Shown: piece after piece, positions 8,809 through 15,782 of the stretch
How positions within the stretch are numbered: the stretch's first letter is position 1
Layout of the letters: every line of letters begins with the position of its first letter
IMG/VR virus record: IMGVR_UViG_3300030090_000365
Coordinates: 1-25,989 of that record
Length of the DNA: 25,989 nt
Origin: a virus
Reading direction: 5' to 3' (one strand)
Translations under genes and position numbers: made by a program
Notes under the pieces: generated by a model
What the model was told of the DNA's origin: nothing
Databases searched by the model: none
The model's input: only the letters and a program-made list of their open reading frames with translations

Positions 8809-9873
8809 ATGGCATACATAGGAAGACAAAATTTAGGAGGAGCATATAGACAGCTTGATGATATATCATCTAGTTTTAATAGCTCAAACACAGCATTCAC
8901 TATGCAAGTTAGTTCAACTAACGTATCTCTTGGTGATGTAAATCAAATAGTTTTATCTCTTGGTGGTGTGATACAAAAGCCAGGTACAGACTTTACAATA
9001 TCAGGTAGCACATTAACATTTACAACAGCTCCTGCTGCTAACACAAGTTTCTTTGCAATACTATTAGGTTCAGATAATGGCGGAACGGTAACACCGACTG
9101 ATGCTTCTGTCACTGTTGATAAACTAGCTATAGCAGGTGGCGAAGTAAAATTAGATGCGGATGGAGACACTTCCATAACTGCAGATACAGACGACCAGAT
9201 AGATTTTAAAGTTGGTGGCACAGACCAAATAAAATTAACAGATGGTATTTTAGCACCAACAACAACTAATGATGTTGACCTAGGTAGCACAAGTCTAAGA
9301 TTTAAAGATGTGGCTATATCAAACGACATAGTGCATCTTGACAACGCTGGTACTGGCAGAACACTTTATGATAGGTCTGAAAACTTATTAGGTAACGCAG
9401 GTACAAACTTTTATGGATATAGTATTTATCTTGGTGGTACAGGAGATGCTAATAGATTGGAGGATTACGAAGAAGGAACGTGGACTGCTGCTTTATCAGG
9501 AACAGGGTCAAGTAGTGGACAATCTTATGACAACGCAACTATGCAATATACAAAAATAGGAAGAATTGTTTATATAACAGGAACATTAGACTTAAGTTCT
9601 AAAGGAACTCTTGGTGGAGATTTTATAAAAATAACAGGGCTACCTTTTGCTCCAGACAATAGTAACTCAAATAGTTATCAACCCATAAAAACAATTCATT
9701 TTAACGTAGCAGGTGGAACATCAGGTTCTCATAAAGTTTGGGCAGTTTATGGTGCAAACTCTTTCATGTATGTTTTTCAAGATACTCACGGTGGAGCTTC
9801 CCAAATGACACCATCTAACTATGAAAACACAACAATAGTTGGATGTTCTGGAGCTTATGTAACGGCTTTATAA
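8809..9873 (+). CDS. Tail fibre protein with a marine-type C-terminal domain
   Basis: 354 residues. The N-terminal ~85 residues (MAYIGRQNLGGAYRQLDDIS, then VNQIVLSLGGVIQKPGTDFT) are an attachment domain related to the start of the fibre at 6352. Residues around 127-142 (ADTDDQIDFKVGGTD) are shared with that fibre, and a DVDLGSTSLRFKD box at about 153-166 is shared with the long fibre at 1739. From residue 219 a separate domain opens with EDYEEGTWTAALSGTGSS, a signature of the terminal domain of many marine phage fibres, and runs to the C-terminus. It is a probable receptor-binding fibre built by shuffling modules. AAGGA precedes the ATG. Confidence 0.82.
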   Translation: MAYIGRQNLGGAYRQLDDISSSFNSSNTAFTMQVSSTNVSLGDVNQIVLSLGGVIQKPGTDFTISGSTLTFTTAPAANTSFFAILLGSDNGGTVTPTDASVTVDKLAIAGGEVKLDADGDTSITADTDDQIDFKVGGTDQIKLTDGILAPTTTNDVDLGSTSLRFKDVAISNDIVHLDNAGTGRTLYDRSENLLGNAGTNFYGYSIYLGGTGDANRLEDYEEGTWTAALSGTGSSSGQSYDNATMQYTKIGRIVYITGTLDLSSKGTLGGDFIKITGLPFAPDNSNSNSYQPIKTIHFNVAGGTSGSHKVWAVYGANSFMYVFQDTHGGASQMTPSNYENTTIVGCSGAYVTAL

Positions 9874-9893
9874 TATTTTAAAAGGAGAAAACA

Positions 9894-10160
9894 ATGGCAA
9901 TAACAAAAGAAACAGAAATATCAAGAATTGAAGTTGTAGGTCCATACAAACAAGTTCAAGTTAGAACTGATACTATTATCAAAGAAGATGATAAAGAAAT
10001 ATCACGTTCTGCTCATAGAAACACATTAGACCCTGACATGGATATTTCTAACCAAAATGATGAAGTAAAAGCAGTGTGTAACACGGTTTGGACTGATGCT
10101 ATAAAAAATAAATGGCAAGAATATCAAGAAAGTTTACCGCCTATACCAGTAAATGAATAA
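9894..10160 (+). CDS. Conserved small protein after a tail fibre
   Basis: 88 residues, soluble and highly charged, with AAAAGGAGAA before the ATG. The sequence reads as a beta-rich first half (ISRIEVVGPYKQVQVRTDTI) and a helical end (TVWTDAIKNKWQEYQESLPP). I recognise this type as a short protein located after fibre genes in marine phages but know no function. It closes the adhesin island. Confidence 0.6.
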   Translation: MAITKETEISRIEVVGPYKQVQVRTDTIIKEDDKEISRSAHRNTLDPDMDISNQNDEVKAVCNTVWTDAIKNKWQEYQESLPPIPVNE

Positions 10161-10185
10161 TAAATAATAAACGATAGGATATTAT

Positions 10186-10389
10186 ATGAGCACAGAGCAA
10201 GAAAATAAAGAAGCTATAATTCGTATCGAAGGTGACTTAAAATTAATTCATCAAAAAATAGATACAATAAAAGACAATCATCTTGAGCATATGGCTGAAG
10301 ATATTGACCGACTATCTAAATTTATTTGGGTAGTAGGTGGCACAGTGTTTGCTCAAATGTGTTATCTTATAGTTAGAAGTTTAATGTAA
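10186..10389 (+). CDS. Small coiled-coil membrane protein (XhlA/holin-like layout)
   Basis: 67 residues. Residues 8-45 form a charged amphipathic helix with heptads, followed by one hydrophobic segment at about 46-63 (FIWVVGGTVFAQMCYLIV) and a short basic tail. This coiled coil plus one C-terminal membrane segment is the layout of haemolysin XhlA-type phage proteins that assist lysis. It could equally be a virion or membrane anchor. A three-helix holin candidate also exists at 24965, so the lysis role is uncertain. The upstream ribosome site is weak (ATAGGAT). Confidence 0.6.
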   Translation: MSTEQENKEAIIRIEGDLKLIHQKIDTIKDNHLEHMAEDIDRLSKFIWVVGGTVFAQMCYLIVRSLM

Positions 10390-10390
10390 C

Positions 10391-10534
10391 ATGGCAAAAA
10401 AATGGAAATCATATACTGAACATGAAAGAGTGCATAAAGGAACATCTATAGGCAGGAATCCTATTAAAAGCACAATGAATAAAAAAAAGAAAGCAAGTTT
10501 TAAAAAGTATAGGGGTCAAGGAAAGAGAAGATAA
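10391..10534 (+). CDS. Tiny basic conserved peptide (47 aa)
   Basis: A 47-residue protein starting two bases after the previous stop: MAKKWKSYTEHERVHKGTSI, then GRNPIKSTMNKKKKASFKKY and RGQGKRR. About a third of the residues are Lys or Arg. The KSTMN(K)nASFKKYRGQGK core is one I recognise from other marine phage virion clusters. Strong charge suggests contact with nucleic acid or membranes. There is no clear ribosome site, so translation is probably coupled to the gene before it. It ends two bases before the next ATG. Confidence 0.65.
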   Translation: MAKKWKSYTEHERVHKGTSIGRNPIKSTMNKKKKASFKKYRGQGKRR

Positions 10535-10536
10535 GT

Positions 10537-12570
10537 ATGGCAAGTTTTAAAAATATACCAGAAAAGTCAAGACCAAGAGAGCAAATAGGCGAAAAAGCTA
10601 TTGATGACTATCTTAGTGAACAGGTTGCTGACCCTCAGATAGCAACAAAGGCTAAACAAAAATATACTGAACAAGCTGTTCAAGCTGATGAATTAATGAC
10701 AACTCCTACACAAGCTGGAGTTACTTCTGCAGGTCAAAGAACAGTAAGTGGTCCTAGTGCTATTCAAGCTCAAACTGGAACTACTACAGCTACAGGTGCT
10801 CCTAGTGCTTTAGCTCAAAGAACAATGACTGCTGCTACGGTTGGAACTCCAACTGCTGCTACAGCTGCAACTCAAACTGGATTAGGTTCTGCTACTCAAG
10901 TAACAGGACAAACTAGAGGAACTGTAACTGGTGCTGCTACGGCTGCTACAGCTAACCCTGTAACAAATGCTATTGCTCAAGCTGCTCAAGGTAATGTTAA
11001 TCAACAAGCTTTAGCTGCTGCTGTTACTGGACAAAAAGCAACCGTTACTGCTCAAACTGCAAGTCTTCCTGGTAATATTCAAGCTGCTGTTACAAGCAAC
11101 CCTGCTTCTGTTACTGCAGCAACTGTAAATAATCCTTCTGCTGTTAACGCACAGATAGCTTCAATACCTGCAGATACTCTTGTATCAGGTCAAATGGAAA
11201 AACTATTAAGTGGTATTGAAACTGGAACTATACCTGTATGGGCAAGAGGTGCAGTAGAAGCTGTAGATAAACAATTAGCACAAAGAGGAATGAGTCGTTC
11301 TTCTATTGGTAGAGATGCTTTAGTAAATGCAATAATACAAAGTGCTATTCCTATTGCCCAAGCTAATGCTACACAGTTACAACAAGCTGCTATGGCTAAT
11401 CTTAATAATCAACAACAAGCTGAAGTTCTTACAAAACAACAACAGTTTCAAGCACAATTAACTGGTGCTCAGTTTGAACAACAAGCTGCAATGCAGACTG
11501 CAGGAAATACACAACAGTTGTTAATGGCTAATCTTGGCAACCAACAACAAGCTATTTTAGCTAGTGCTCAACAACAACAAGCAGTAAGATTACAAAACCT
11601 TGCAAACAATCAACAAGGTGCTGTAACAAATGCACAACTTCAACAACAAATGGAGTTAGCAGGAATGAGTAATCAACAATCTGTTGCTCTTGCTAATGCT
11701 CAAACTATAGCGGGTCTTGATGTTCTTAATTTAAATAACAGACAACAAGCTGTTATATCTAATTCTAATTTATTTAGAACTTTTGGTTTACAGAATTTAA
11801 GTAACTCTCAACAAGCTGTTATGCAAAATGCAGCTAATCTTGCAGCTCTTGATATGGCTGAGTTAAACAATAGACAACAAGCTCAAGTATTAAATGCACA
11901 ATCATTTTTAAATCTTGATATGACTAACTTAAGTAATAATCAACAAGCTGCTATACTTACTGCACAACAAAGACAACAAGCTATGTTATCTGACCAAGCT
12001 GCTAATAATGCATCTAGACAATTTAATGCTACTAGTCAATCACAAACAGACCAGTTTATGGCTAATCTTGCAGCTAATATTGCTCAACAAAACTCTGCTC
12101 GTGCTGATGCTATGTCACAGTTTAATGCTACTCAAAAAAATCAAATAGCACAAATTAATGCTGGTAATCAACTTGAAGCAGAAAGACTTGAAGAACAACT
12201 TAATACACAAATAGAACAATACAATGCTAACCTAAATTTTCAAAAAGACCAGTTTAATATTCAAAATGCAATGGCTATAGAACAATCAAATGTTCAGTGG
12301 AGAAGGCAAACAAATACAGCAAACACTGCAGGTATAAATGCAGTTAATCAAGCTAACGCAATGAATGCTTTTAATTTAAGTAATCAAGGTTTATCTTTCT
12401 TATGGCAAGAAATGAGAGATGCAGCTAAATGGGAATATGAAGCATCTGAAAATGACCAAGATAGAGATGCTAAATTAGCTATTGCATCTCTTGGTAATGA
12501 AGCAATAGAAGACCAAAATAAAGTAGATAAAATAATTGCAGTAGCTAAACTTGCTAAAGATTTATTATAA
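10537..12570 (+). CDS. Gln/Ala-rich repeat protein, probable internal virion/ejection protein
   Basis: 677 residues, very rich in Gln, Ala and Asn. Residues ~50-230 are low-complexity Ala/Thr/Gln. A folded-looking segment follows at 231-265 (IPVWARGAVEAVDKQLAQRG then MSRSSIGRDALVNAI). From about 288 to 490 an N-L-x-N-x-Q-Q-A motif recurs with a strict 22-residue period. The rest is a long Gln-rich helix ending in a charged tail. A 22-residue (2 x 11) period suits a long amphipathic helix or right-handed coiled coil. With the other large proteins downstream, this fits an internal protein ejected with the DNA. That function is inferred; no enzymatic motif is visible. Confidence 0.7.
   Translation: MASFKNIPEKSRPREQIGEKAIDDYLSEQVADPQIATKAKQKYTEQAVQADELMTTPTQAGVTSAGQRTVSGPSAIQAQTGTTTATGAPSALAQRTMTAATVGTPTAATAATQTGLGSATQVTGQTRGTVTGAATAATANPVTNAIAQAAQGNVNQQALAAAVTGQKATVTAQTASLPGNIQAAVTSNPASVTAATVNNPSAVNAQIASIPADTLVSGQMEKLLSGIETGTIPVWARGAVEAVDKQLAQRGMSRSSIGRDALVNAIIQSAIPIAQANATQLQQAAMANLNNQQQAEVLTKQQQFQAQLTGAQFEQQAAMQTAGNTQQLLMANLGNQQQAILASAQQQQAVRLQNLANNQQGAVTNAQLQQQMELAGMSNQQSVALANAQTIAGLDVLNLNNRQQAVISNSNLFRTFGLQNLSNSQQAVMQNAANLAALDMAELNNRQQAQVLNAQSFLNLDMTNLSNNQQAAILTAQQRQQAMLSDQAANNASRQFNATSQSQTDQFMANLAANIAQQNSARADAMSQFNATQKNQIAQINAGNQLEAERLEEQLNTQIEQYNANLNFQKDQFNIQNAMAIEQSNVQWRRQTNTANTAGINAVNQANAMNAFNLSNQGLSFLWQEMRDAAKWEYEASENDQDRDAKLAIASLGNEAIEDQNKVDKIIAVAKLAKDLL
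11398..12000 (+). repeat. Nine 66-base (22-residue) repeats with Q-Q-A core
   Basis: The QQ codon pair of the N-L-x-N-x-Q-Q-A motif lies at 11413, 11479, 11545, 11611, 11674, 11743, 11809, 11875 and 11941. The intervals are 66, 66, 66, 63, 69, 66, 66 and 66 bases, so the array keeps phase over nine copies with one compensated shift. Example units: NLSNSQQAVMQNA and ELNNRQQAQVLNA. The DNA copies differ, so selection appears to act on the protein period. Confidence 0.85.
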
Positions 12571-12578
12571 AGTAAATT

Positions 12579-13034
12579 ATGAATGATGTAGAAGCTGCAG
12601 TTCACTTAATGTCAACTGCAAAAGTTTATAAAGATATATTTAAAGGAGATGTAGAACACATCTTACAACAAGTTTTACCACCAATAAAACTTAATCAATA
12701 TAGAGTTTTTAGAAGAGGTGATAAACCTTTTGCTTATACTAGTTGGGCTTTTATGAATACAAAGTCAGCTGATAAGTTTAAAAAAACTGGTGTAGTAGAA
12801 GATGAAAGCTGGTGGAATAATGGTCATAATATATGGCACATGGATACAATATGTAATGATGGAAATATTTTAACATTACATAGATGGACACAAAGAAATC
12901 TTGCAGAAAAAGTTGGAGATAAGAAAAAAGTAAATTGGATAAGACTTGGACAAGATAGGTTTGGTCAAATAAAAGTTAAAAAAATAGGACACGCATTTAC
13001 AAAAGGAGAAAACAACTATGGGTTCAGTAGTTAA
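12579..13034 (+). CDS. HlyC-like toxin-activating lysine acyltransferase homologue
   Basis: 151 residues. The stretch VLPPIKLNQYRVFRRGDKPF then AYTSWAF aligns with E. coli HlyC (VLPAIQANQYVLLTRDDYPV, AYCSWAN). The later WWNNGHNIWHMD..C.DGN matches HlyC W.SGD.KWFID..APFGDNG. HlyC-family enzymes transfer fatty acyl groups from acyl-ACP to lysines of RTX toxins. The catalytic Asp92 of HlyC corresponds to Asp89 here, but the catalytic His23 position seems to be Tyr17 (AKVYKDI against SPLHRNW). The enzyme may therefore use another residue (His27 lies nearby) or be altered. The gene overlaps the next one by 17 bases. That next gene encodes a protein with a lysine-packed N-terminus, an obvious candidate substrate. 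Its ribosome site is weak. Confidence 0.8.
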   Translation: MNDVEAAVHLMSTAKVYKDIFKGDVEHILQQVLPPIKLNQYRVFRRGDKPFAYTSWAFMNTKSADKFKKTGVVEDESWWNNGHNIWHMDTICNDGNILTLHRWTQRNLAEKVGDKKKVNWIRLGQDRFGQIKVKKIGHAFTKGENNYGFSS

Positions 13035-14307
13035 AAAAATAAAAAAGACAGCTAAGAAAGCAGTTAAGGCAGTTAAAAAAATTGTCAAAAAAAATCCTAT
13101 AACAAAAATAGTTAAAAAAGCTGCAAAGGGAGTAAAAAAACTTGGCGGTAAATTATGGGATGGTATAAAAAAAGTAGGTGGAAAAGCTATGAAAGCCTGG
13201 GGCAAGATTAGTCAAAAGCTAGGACCTATAGGCACTATTGCTTTGTCTTTTGCTATGCCTTATTTACTAGGACCTTTAAGTGGAATGGCAGGAACTGCAT
13301 GGAGTAATATGGCTACTTGGTTAGGAACTCCCGCAACTGGAGCAGGAAGTACTTTTGTAAATGTATTTAAAACTTTAGGATACAATGCAATGAAAGGTGC
13401 ACAGTTTGTAGGTAGTACTTTCAAAGGTATAACTCAAACATTAAGTCAAACTGTACGAGGATTTGCAGGAGAAGGTGGTAGTTTATCAAAAGGTTTTGAA
13501 GCTTTATGGGGAGGAACTAAAGATGTATTTACTGGCAAAGCAGGATTTGGAACTTTAGAAGGAACAACAAGTAAAGTTTTAGGACAACAAGTTACTTCTT
13601 ATAGTGGAAAAGTAATTGAAGGTGCAAGTGGTTTTGTTAAAACTGGTGGTGTTAATATGATGAATGCTAATGTTGCTAATGCTCAAGCTTATCAAGCTAT
13701 AAGTAATGCAATGTCTGGTGTAACTTCTCAATACACTCCAGAGATGGCTAAATATACTAATACATTACAAAATCAATATAAAATAGATGCACACACTGCT
13801 CATCAACATGCTATGCAAAACGGTGGTGTTGTTAATGTAGACCCTTCAAATGGTATGTCTTCTTATAATTTAGATTTCAATGCTTCTGGAGACTTTGCAT
13901 ATAGTGGTCCAGGTGGTGGAGCAGATATGGGTGACATAGCAAACTACGGTGAAGATATGTTTAAGTATAGTGGTGATGCTAGTAAAGTTAAATTTGGTGA
14001 CACAAATCAATATGTAGGAGTAAGAGGTAGTCAGTATAAAGTAGATGGAGATACTTATGGATACGGAGACCCTAAAAGTACAGGTTTACTAAGTAAAAAT
14101 GCTGCAAGTGCTGCTATGAATGCTCTAAGTGGATATCAAGAAGGTGCACCAGAGTTAGCACTTCCTGGAGGTTATGATGCTTCATTAGACCCTTTCAATA
14201 CAAGATATGACGGAACAAATGTAGCTCTTTCAGCTGGAGGTCAATTCTTAAGTCAAGAACAAGATAGATTTCAAAAAACTTTAAACTTAAATATATCTGG
14301 AGGATAA
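13018..14307 (+). CDS. Virion protein with lysine-rich, membrane-active-looking N-terminus
   Basis: 429 residues with AAGGAG nine bases before the ATG. Residues 1-67 hold 24 lysines and one acidic residue in V/A/I-K-K patterns (KKTAKKAVKAVKKIVKK), like a cationic amphipathic peptide. A hydrophobic helix follows at 69-92 (GPIGTIALSFAMPYLLGPLS). The rest is Gly/Ala/Ser/Tyr-rich without recognised enzyme motifs. It is probably an internal or ejection virion protein that meets the host membrane. It overlaps the upstream HlyC-like gene, which suggests lysine acylation of its N-terminus (inference). Long A-runs near the start come from the Lys codons, and the frame stays open throughout. Confidence 0.7.
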   Translation: MGSVVKKIKKTAKKAVKAVKKIVKKNPITKIVKKAAKGVKKLGGKLWDGIKKVGGKAMKAWGKISQKLGPIGTIALSFAMPYLLGPLSGMAGTAWSNMATWLGTPATGAGSTFVNVFKTLGYNAMKGAQFVGSTFKGITQTLSQTVRGFAGEGGSLSKGFEALWGGTKDVFTGKAGFGTLEGTTSKVLGQQVTSYSGKVIEGASGFVKTGGVNMMNANVANAQAYQAISNAMSGVTSQYTPEMAKYTNTLQNQYKIDAHTAHQHAMQNGGVVNVDPSNGMSSYNLDFNASGDFAYSGPGGGADMGDIANYGEDMFKYSGDASKVKFGDTNQYVGVRGSQYKVDGDTYGYGDPKSTGLLSKNAASAAMNALSGYQEGAPELALPGGYDASLDPFNTRYDGTNVALSAGGQFLSQEQDRFQKTLNLNISGG

Positions 14308-14609
14308 TGTCTAAAGATTCTAGATTAAAAAGAGCTGGAGTATCTGGTTATAATAAACCAAAAAGAACTCCTAATCATCCTAAGAAGTCTCATATTGTTG
14401 TAGCAAAAGAAGGTGATAAAATAAAAACTATCCGCTTTGGACAACAAGGTAAAAAAGTTGGCACACTAAAAGGTACAGCAGGTGCTCCTAAAAAAGGTGA
14501 GTCAGCTAGGATGAAAGCTAAACGTAGGTCTTTTAAAGCTAGACACGCTAAAAATATTAGAAAAGGTAAAATGTCTGCAGCTTACTGGGCTGATAAAGTA
14601 AAGTGGTAG
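14307..14609 (+). CDS. Basic conserved phage protein (100 aa)
   Basis: Starts by TAATG overlap with the previous gene; GGAGG is only three bases from the ATG. Lys/Arg-rich throughout: DSRLKRAGVSGYNKPKRTPN, then KSHIVVAKEGDKIKTIRFGQ and SFKARHAKNIRKGKMSAAYW ADKVKW. I recognise the RFGQQG core and the FK.RHAKNI..GKMSAAYWADKVKW end from cyanophage and pelagiphage genomes, where the family has no known function. High charge and the virion-gene context suggest a DNA-associated virion protein, but this is inference. Confidence 0.75.
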   Translation: MSKDSRLKRAGVSGYNKPKRTPNHPKKSHIVVAKEGDKIKTIRFGQQGKKVGTLKGTAGAPKKGESARMKAKRRSFKARHAKNIRKGKMSAAYWADKVKW

Positions 14610-14611
14610 TT

Positions 14612-14707
14612 ATGTGTAAACATTGTGAACATAGTTGTCATTGTGGTAATAGTGGTCAGTGTCCTATTGAAGACTGTAATTGTATAAATTGTGAGTGTAA
14701 AGAATAA
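14612..14707 (+). CDS. 31-aa cysteine-rich, metallothionein-like peptide
   Basis: Begins two bases after the previous stop, and its TAA overlaps the next ATG by one base (TAATG). The product begins MCKHCEHSCHCGNSGQCPIE and continues DCNCINCECKE. It has nine Cys and three His in 31 residues, with C-x2-C, C-x-C and C-x4-C spacings. This composition is typical of metallothionein-like metal-thiolate peptides. No specific family is identified. The snug fit between two conserved genes and the absence of wasted bases support real coding. No strong ribosome site is visible, so coupling is likely. Confidence 0.68.
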   Translation: MCKHCEHSCHCGNSGQCPIEDCNCINCECKE

Positions 14708-15108
14708 TGAAGATAAGTGAAAACACGGCAGTAAGTATGCCAATGAGAAATTTAATTTCTATAATTGGTGCTGTTGCAGTTGGTTGTTGGTTTGGATTTG
14801 GAGTGATTGAAAGATTAAATGTTATCGAAACTGAAATACAATTAATGCAGTCTGATTTAGAAAAGAATACAGAGTTTAGAATTAAATGGCCTAGAGGTGA
14901 GCTAGGTTCATTACCAGCCGATTCTGAGCAATTTATGTTAATTGAATATATCGGTACTCAAATAGAAGCTATTGAAGAAGACCTAAAAGACTTACCAAAA
15001 GATAGGTCTCAAGACTTAACTATTAATTTTTTTGAAGATAGAATTTTAAAACTAGAAGATTCAGTTGAAGATTTAAAAGATAAGGTAAGACAGAATGGAA
15101 ACCATTAA
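14707..15108 (+). CDS. Membrane-anchored coiled-coil phage protein
   Basis: 133 residues. One hydrophobic segment lies at about residues 15-34 (NLISIIGAVAVGCWFGFGVI). A long acidic, coiled-coil-like tail follows (IERLNVIETEIQLMQSDLEK, then an end with EDRILKLEDSVEDLKDKV). The start MKISENTAVSMPMRNLISII is nearly a signature for a family I know from cyanophages and other marine phages, where it is conserved but not characterised. It may be an inner-membrane or virion-tail anchor. It overlaps the previous gene by one base and the next by 14. Confidence 0.78.
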   Translation: MKISENTAVSMPMRNLISIIGAVAVGCWFGFGVIERLNVIETEIQLMQSDLEKNTEFRIKWPRGELGSLPADSEQFMLIEYIGTQIEAIEEDLKDLPKDRSQDLTINFFEDRILKLEDSVEDLKDKVRQNGNH

Positions 15109-15316
15109 AGTAGTATTTGCTATTCTTATGATACAAAACGGTTCTGTTATAGAATATGTTCCTACTCAAGGAATGACTGATTGTTTAAAACAAAAACGTA
15201 TTATTACTAGGAACATAGGAGAAAAACAAGATGGTATGGTTATGCAATGTAAAGAAGTAAAAGCAGAATTGTACGAAGATATGGGAAGATTAAAAATTAA
15301 AAAAATATATGATTAA
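15095..15316 (+). CDS. Small two-cysteine protein with hydrophobic N-terminus
   Basis: 73 residues. A short hydrophobic strand or weak signal (IKVVFAILMIQNGSVIEYVP) comes before two cysteines (TDCLKQKR and MVMQCKEVKAEL). The layout of hydrophobic start, Cys, charged helix, Cys resembles a widespread phage/bacterial small-protein family, also represented here by the gene at 25399. The two Cys could form a disulphide if exported. It overlaps the gene before by 14 bases; AAGG lies upstream of the ATG. Function unknown. Confidence 0.65.
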   Translation: METIKVVFAILMIQNGSVIEYVPTQGMTDCLKQKRIITRNIGEKQDGMVMQCKEVKAELYEDMGRLKIKKIYD

Positions 15317-15446
15317 AAATCCTATGGCTAAAGAATTAAGAACACCTAGATATAAATCTCAAGTTGTAAAAAATAAAAAGAAAGATTTAGAAAAGCATAG
15401 ACAATCTTCTCAAGAAAAACTAGCAGAGTATTGGAGGTTAATTTAA
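15309..15446 (+). CDS. Tiny basic peptide (45 aa)
   Basis: Reads MIKNPMAKELRTPRYKSQVV, KNKKKDLEKHRQSSQEKLAE, YWRLI. The MAKELRTP(R/K)Y(K/R)..VVK core resembles a short basic peptide family I associate with cyanophage clusters. The ATG at 15309 overlaps the previous gene by eight bases; the ATG at 15324 (MAKELR...) is an equally good start by homology. Its stop overlaps the next ATG (TAATG), and its last codons hold the GGAGG of that gene. Function unknown; probably nucleic-acid associated given the charge. Confidence 0.6.
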   Translation: MIKNPMAKELRTPRYKSQVVKNKKKDLEKHRQSSQEKLAEYWRLI

Positions 15447-15634
15447 TGGCTGCAAAAAAATCTAAAAGTAGAGTAAACGAAGCAGGTAACTATACAAAGC
15501 CTGGTTTAAGAAAAAGAATATTTGCCAGGATAAAGGCAGGTAGTAAAGGTGGCAGACCAGGACAATGGTCAGCTCGTAAAGCACAAATGTTAGCAAAAGC
15601 TTATAAGAAAGCAGGAGGAGGATACCGTGGCTAA
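15446..15634 (+). CDS. GQWSARKAQ-type basic protein (DUF5872-like)
   Basis: 62 residues from ATG 15446, eight bases after GGAGG. A TTG at 15431 overlaps that ribosome site and is rejected. The sequence NYTKPGLRKRIFARIKAGSK then GGRPGQWSARKAQMLAKAYK, KAGGGY is highly characteristic. The same motif is found in cyanophages and in large DNA viruses of algae; I recall the Pfam label DUF5872 but cannot confirm it here. No function is known. Charge and virion neighbours suggest a packaged or DNA-binding protein. It overlaps the next gene by eight bases. Confidence 0.78.
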   Translation: MAAKKSKSRVNEAGNYTKPGLRKRIFARIKAGSKGGRPGQWSARKAQMLAKAYKKAGGGYRG

Positions 15635-15782
15635 TAATAATAATAAAATACCAGAAGGTCCACAAGGTGCTGGACTAAGAGCACTAAAAGAAAAAGCACC
15701 AGAAGTTGTAGCTAGAATGGGTTACAATAAAGGTGGAGCTGTTATTAATAAACCAAGAAAACCTTTAAAAGAAATTAAATAA
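15627..15782 (+). CDS. Small GG-motif phage peptide (51 aa, GTG start)
   Basis: Starts at GTG 15627, five bases after an excellent AGGAGGAGG (15613-15621). It overlaps the upstream gene by eight bases. It reads VANNNNKIPEGPQGAGLRAL, KEKAPEVVARMGYNKGGAVI, NKPRKPLKEIK. The segment EGPQG.GLRAL..KAPEVV..MGY..GG is a pattern I recognise in marine phage small proteins. The GYNKGG end resembles GYKHGG in the protein at 22903. The GTG start with a strong ribosome site, and the TAATG junction with the next gene, support the call. Function unknown. Confidence 0.66.
   Translation: MANNNNKIPEGPQGAGLRALKEKAPEVVARMGYNKGGAVINKPRKPLKEIK

Noticed and set aside
13030-13090. Programmed frameshift in the A-runs of the lysine-rich gene
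   Set aside because: Frame 0 is open for 429 codons with plausible protein; the A-runs are explained by AAA lysine codons.
15431-15445. TTG start giving five extra residues to the GQWSARKAQ protein
   Set aside because: It overlaps the GGAGG that serves ATG 15446.
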